7,345 bases of DNA from SBAX01 sp964646605. Its GTDB lineage: Bacteria > Planctomycetota > Phycisphaerae > UBA1845. The position numbers and the translations under genes are program-made. Below the pieces are notes generated by a model, which was not told where the DNA came from, did not search any database, and worked only from the letters and a program-made list of their open reading frames with translations. The stretch is from contig CAZYEX010000143.1 of NCBI GenBank assembly GCA_964646605.1, positions 1 through 7,345 of the forward strand, read 5' to 3'. Shown here one piece after another: positions 4,887 through 7,345 of the stretch; position 1 is the first letter of the stretch; each line of letters begins with the position of its first letter.

Positions 4887-6458
4887 TTACAGCCCGTACT
4901 CCTTCCACCGGCGTTCGACGAGTTCTCTCACCTGCGTGGTCATAGTCAATTCGTCGGGCCACTCTCGGACGACGCCTTCGCCGGGGATTTTGCGGGTGGC
5001 GTCGATGCCAATCTTGCCTCCGGCGCCGTAGTACGGAGTGGAATGGTCGAGGATGTCGCAGGGGCCGTCGACGATCATCGTGTCCCGCCGCCAATCGACG
5101 TTGGCCCCCATGTGGAAGAGCACGTCCTGCTCGTCGTGGACGTTCACGTGGTCGTCGACGACGACGATCATTTTCGAGAACATCATCTGTCCTGCGCCCC
5201 AGATGCTGCTCATCACCTTGCGGGCCTGCATGGGATATTCCTTGCGGATCTTCACGAAGACGCAGTTGTGGAACGCCCCGAACATGGGCAGGTGATAGTC
5301 GATGATGTCCGGGATGAGCATGCGCAGCAGCGGCAGAAAAATGCGCTCCGTGGCCTTGCCGAGGTAATAGTCCTCCTGCGGCGGCGGCCCGACGATCGTC
5401 GTCGGATAGATCGGGTCGCGGCGGTGGGTGATGGCGGTCACGTCGAACGCCGGGTACCGATCGGCCAGCGAATAGAAACCGGTGTGATCGCCGAACGGTC
5501 CTTCGACCAACGTACGCTCCGTATCCACCCAGCCCTCGATCACGATCTCCGCCCGCGCCGGCACCTGCATGGGAATGGTCTTGCAGGGAACCAGCTCAAT
5601 CCCGCCGTCGTTGAGAAAGCCCGCGAAGAGCAGCTCGCTGACGTCGGGCGGGAGCGGGCACGTGGCCGCGTAGGTGAGGACCGGCTCGCCGCCCAGGACG
5701 ATGGCCAGGGGCATTTTCTCGCCGCGAGCCTTGTACTTGCGGAAGTGTCTAGCCCCGTCATGGTGCATGTGCCAGTGCATGGCCGCGAGCTTCGGGCCGT
5801 AGACCTGCACGCGGTACATCCCCACGTTGCGGTCACCGGTTTCGGGGTCAACGGTGTAGATGCCGGCGAGGGTGATGTAACGGCTCGTGCCAACCCCCCC
5901 TTCCGTCCCCCCCTTGCCAAGGGGGGGAGATAGAGGGGGTTTGCCGCCGTATCCCGGCTCGCCGTCGCGCGGCCAGCATTGGATGATGGGAAGTGCCAGA
6001 AGGTCGGCATCGTCAGTGTGGACGACTTCCTGGCAGAGGCCGTGCCTGACGGTCTTGGGCCCGTAACCGGCGATCTTGGCGAGCTGGGGGAGCTTTTTCA
6101 TTTTTTCGAGCAGCGTGGTGGGCATCTCTGGTTTGACAAGCTGCTGCACGCGCTCGGCGAGTTCCTCGAAGTTGTTCACCCCCAGGGCCAAGCGCATTCG
6201 TTCGTAACTGCCGAAGACGTTGATGGCTACGGGGATGGATGAACCCTTTACCTTCTCGAAGAGCAGTCCGTGTCCACCGCGGCGGCCGTGGACGGGGTCG
6301 GTCGAGGGCGGCGGGGATCCGCCGGCGGCAGGAAGTTTGCTGATCCGATCGGCAATCGCGGCGATCTCGAGAAGCGGATCGACCTCGACGGTGACGCGCT
6401 TCAACTGCCCGCGGGAGTCGAGGTCCTCAATGAAGGTCCGCAAGTCCGGATAGCGCAC
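4887..6458 (-). CDS. ubiD: UbiD-family prenylated-FMN-dependent decarboxylase
   Basis: This family removes the ring carboxylate of an aromatic acid using prenylated FMN made by UbiX. Near a quinone pathway it acts on 4-hydroxy-3-polyprenylbenzoate or a menaquinone precursor. With a GTG at 6458 the protein has 523 residues. Landmarks are YPDLRTFIEDL at the N-terminus; NVGMYRVQV with N211 and R216; and EGPFGDHTGFYS with E319 and D324. R216, E319 and D324 have the spacing of the Arg-Glu-Glu/Asp active-site triad of the family. NVHDEQDVLFHMGANVDWRRD and DHSTPYYGAGGKIGIDAT follow towards the C-terminus. AGGAG at 6466-6470 is seven bases from this GTG, and the more upstream GTG at 6491 would add 11 residues unlike the family. 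Residues about 173-190 (KPPLSPPLGKGGTEGGVG) are encoded by a palindromic element and sit between WPRDGEPGYG and SRYITLAG, where relatives have a short loop. The precise substrate is unknown, and no ubiX lies in the window. Confidence 0.95.
   Translation of the reverse strand: MRYPDLRTFIEDLDSRGQLKRVTVEVDPLLEIAAIADRISKLPAAGGSPPPSTDPVHGRRGGHGLLFEKVKGSSIPVAINVFGSYERMRLALGVNNFEELAERVQQLVKPEMPTTLLEKMKKLPQLAKIAGYGPKTVRHGLCQEVVHTDDADLLALPIIQCWPRDGEPGYGGKPPLSPPLGKGGTEGGVGTSRYITLAGIYTVDPETGDRNVGMYRVQVYGPKLAAMHWHMHHDGARHFRKYKARGEKMPLAIVLGGEPVLTYAATCPLPPDVSELLFAGFLNDGGIELVPCKTIPMQVPARAEIVIEGWVDTERTLVEGPFGDHTGFYSLADRYPAFDVTAITHRRDPIYPTTIVGPPPQEDYYLGKATERIFLPLLRMLIPDIIDYHLPMFGAFHNCVFVKIRKEYPMQARKVMSSIWGAGQMMFSKMIVVVDDHVNVHDEQDVLFHMGANVDWRRDTMIVDGPCDILDHSTPYYGAGGKIGIDATRKIPGEGVVREWPDELTMTTQVRELVERRWKEYGL
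5892..5941. repeat. Nested palindromic element inserted in frame in ubiD
   Basis: The inner inverted repeat is perfect: TCCCCCCCTTG (5906-5916) and CAAGGGGGGGA (5918-5928) around a single C. The outer ends AACCCCC (5892-5898) and GGGGGTT (5935-5941) are also complementary. The whole is about 50 bp, keeps the ubiD frame and encodes a Pro/Gly/Lys-rich peptide. From memory, near-identical PPLxPPLxKGGxGG peptides occur in unrelated proteins of several GC-rich bacteria as traces of a dispersed palindromic repeat. Confidence 0.8.
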
Positions 6459-6465
6459 CACGACG

Positions 6466-6470
6466 CTCCT
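6466..6470 (-). promoter_or_regulatory. Ribosome binding site deciding the ubiD start
   Basis: AGGAG on the minus strand lies seven bases before GTG 6458 and four before GTG 6461. It lies inside the longer reading frame that starts at 6491, so it favours the shorter protein beginning MRYPDLRTF. Confidence 0.65.
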
Positions 6471-6536
6471 GGTCGGCGTCCGGCGCCGCACGGGCCGGTC
6501 CTCGCCAGGCGCATCTTCGGACCGGAGAGAGCGTTG

Positions 6537-7127
6537 TCAACGCGCCGTATCGGCGCTTGGTGCTTTGGCCGGAACCCGGGACCAAACGGGAACGCGAAGA
6601 CAGGTCATCAGCCAGATCACGAGCGGCGGAAGCATCCAACCGGCAGCCGGGGCTGAGACGACCCAAAGAATCCACCGTGACCCCGAGCCGAGGAACGTCG
6701 GATCGCCGCCGTAGGCGATGGGAAACAGGGCCAGCTTGGCGGCCACGTACAATCCGACGAAGGCGACGTTGACGCCCGCCATCCGCAACCGTCGCCACCA
6801 GGAAAGCGGCGTCGCCAGCGCCAGGGCTAGGGAAAAGGAGAGCGGCAGATAGGCGTGGCGTCGGCTGCTCACCAACGTCGTTCGCTTCTGGCGAGAAACG
6901 ACGTCGGTCACTACGACTTGCGTGTCGTCGTACCCGTCGGCATGGGCAGGAGCGTCGAGCCAACCCGTGCCGCGCGATCCAAGGGCGACCCACGGATGAC
7001 CCGCCTTTTGGAAAAGGAACGCGAACCCCCCACCCACCATCGGCCAGGCGAGGTAGAAGAAAAGAAAAACAGCCACGACGCGAACGAAGAACCCGACAAC
7101 GACTTGCTTGGTCAGCGGCACATCCAC
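6537..7127 (-). CDS. Unrecognised four-helix integral membrane protein (196 aa)
   Basis: I do not recognise the family with confidence. Hydrophobic segments fall at about residues 9-30, 92-110, 116-138 and 152-177. Positive clusters (WWRRLR at 110-115 and the Arg/Lys-containing tail after 178) predict both termini and the short middle loop in the cytoplasm. A roughly 60-residue loop (31-91) with GYDDTQVVVTDVVSRQKR and a small loop at 139-151 would then be outside. The segment SSRRHAYLPLSFSLALALAT just before helix 2 looks like a conserved core. The frame opens at GTG 7127; a GTG at 7121 is an alternative, and AGGTGG lies too close to either to decide. It ends 78 bases before the ubiD start on the same strand, so the two may be co-transcribed. 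Nothing in the protein indicates transport, catalysis or quinone binding. Confidence 0.7.
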   Translation of the reverse strand: MDVPLTKQVVVGFFVRVVAVFLFFYLAWPMVGGGFAFLFQKAGHPWVALGSRGTGWLDAPAHADGYDDTQVVVTDVVSRQKRTTLVSSRRHAYLPLSFSLALALATPLSWWRRLRMAGVNVAFVGLYVAAKLALFPIAYGGDPTFLGSGSRWILWVVSAPAAGWMLPPLVIWLMTCLRVPVWSRVPAKAPSADTAR

Positions 7128-7160
7128 CTACGTCGCGTCGCCCATTCGAACCCGCTCGGT

Positions 7161-7185
7161 AGCGTCGGGGCTTGTCCCCGGCGCT
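7161..7185. repeat. Intergenic hairpin 1
   Basis: AGCGTCGGGG and CCCCGGCGCT pair over ten positions (one T-G wobble) around a CTTGT loop. No T-run follows on either strand. It is upstream of the membrane-protein gene, so it is either a transcript-end or leader structure or a dispersed repeat. Confidence 0.5.
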
Positions 7186-7204
7186 TCGGTTCCCGATACG
7201 TTCC

Positions 7205-7227
7205 GCGCCACCCACGAGGGGTGGCGC
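7205..7227. repeat. Intergenic hairpin 2
   Basis: GCGCCACCC and GGGTGGCGC form a perfect nine-base stem around the loop ACGAG. It lies 19 bases after hairpin 1 and likewise lacks a T-run. The pair may be one composite repeat unit or a bidirectional terminator of a kind without a T-tract. Confidence 0.5.
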
Positions 7228-7303
7228 TCAATACTGTTCGGCACGAGAAGTGCCCGGCGGCACCGGTTCGCACCAGGCTCGACAAAGTCGCGCCAAACTT
7301 TAC

Positions 7304-7345
7304 TTGCGCCCGCCCGTTGCGTAGCGCATACTCTAGGCAGGATGC
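7304..7345 (+). promoter_or_regulatory. Possible promoter and start codon of a plus-strand gene at the right edge
   Basis: TTGCGC (7304-7309) and CATACT (7327-7332) are separated by 17 bases. An ATG follows at 7342 after AGGCAGG. If the promoter is real the message would be nearly leaderless. Only four bases of the putative coding region are in view, so no product can be named. Confidence 0.3.

Noticed and set aside
4524..5933. 469-codon plus-strand open frame opposite MNT and ubiD
   Set aside because: It spans two well-supported minus-strand genes and the gap between them. It is His/Val/Arg-rich with no motifs, as expected of an antisense shadow.
1..7345. CRISPR array, tRNA, rRNA or riboswitch
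   Set aside because: No regularly spaced repeats, cloverleaf-like segments or known aptamer cores were noticed in the gaps. This was by eye only.

Overview
The window is GC-rich and gene-dense. It reads as bacterial chromosome, most likely from a Planctomycetota-type organism. That placement is an inference from the look of the GpmI, HisS and UbiD proteins and from intergenic repeats, not from a marker gene. It combines housekeeping genes with accessory material at two places: the left edge and the middle.

Layout. (1) Positions 1-584, minus strand: remains of a DNA-methylation (restriction-modification type) locus. A 67-residue protein matches only the N-terminal module of a large adenine DNA methyltransferase. 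It is followed by a 50-residue small ORF whose stop overlaps the start of a second, different, type III Mod-like methyltransferase that runs off the left edge. (2) 656-2281, plus strand: gpmI, cofactor-independent phosphoglycerate mutase (glycolysis). (3) 2300-3799, minus strand: hisS, a long-form histidyl-tRNA synthetase, convergent with gpmI with 18 bases between the stops. (4) 3800-4168: a gene-poor stretch that holds a decayed second copy of the 3' end of ubiD. (5) 4169-4822, minus strand: a MntA/HepT (MNT-HEPN) toxin-antitoxin pair with its own ribosome binding site and a candidate promoter/operator. The HEPN gene appears frameshifted by one extra base just after its start. (6) 4887-6458, minus strand: ubiD-family decarboxylase, carrying an in-frame insertion of a roughly 50-bp palindromic repeat. 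(7) 6537-7127, minus strand: an unrecognised four-helix membrane protein. (8) 7128-7345: intergenic, with two strong hairpins and a possible promoter and start codon for a plus-strand gene at the right edge.

How the parts fit. GpmI and HisS are core metabolism and translation. UbiD probably acts in quinone (perhaps menaquinone) biosynthesis. The most interesting structure is the centre: the MNT-HEPN module lies exactly between two diverged copies of the ubiD C-terminal coding end. Each copy ends at an identical stop-codon-proximal 11-mer. This is the layout expected if a small element had inserted at, and rebuilt, the 3' end of ubiD, although an old tandem ubiD duplication is an alternative. 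Two further points deserve a check: the single-base frameshift at the HEPN start, and the palindromic element that codes for a proline/glycine-rich loop inside UbiD.
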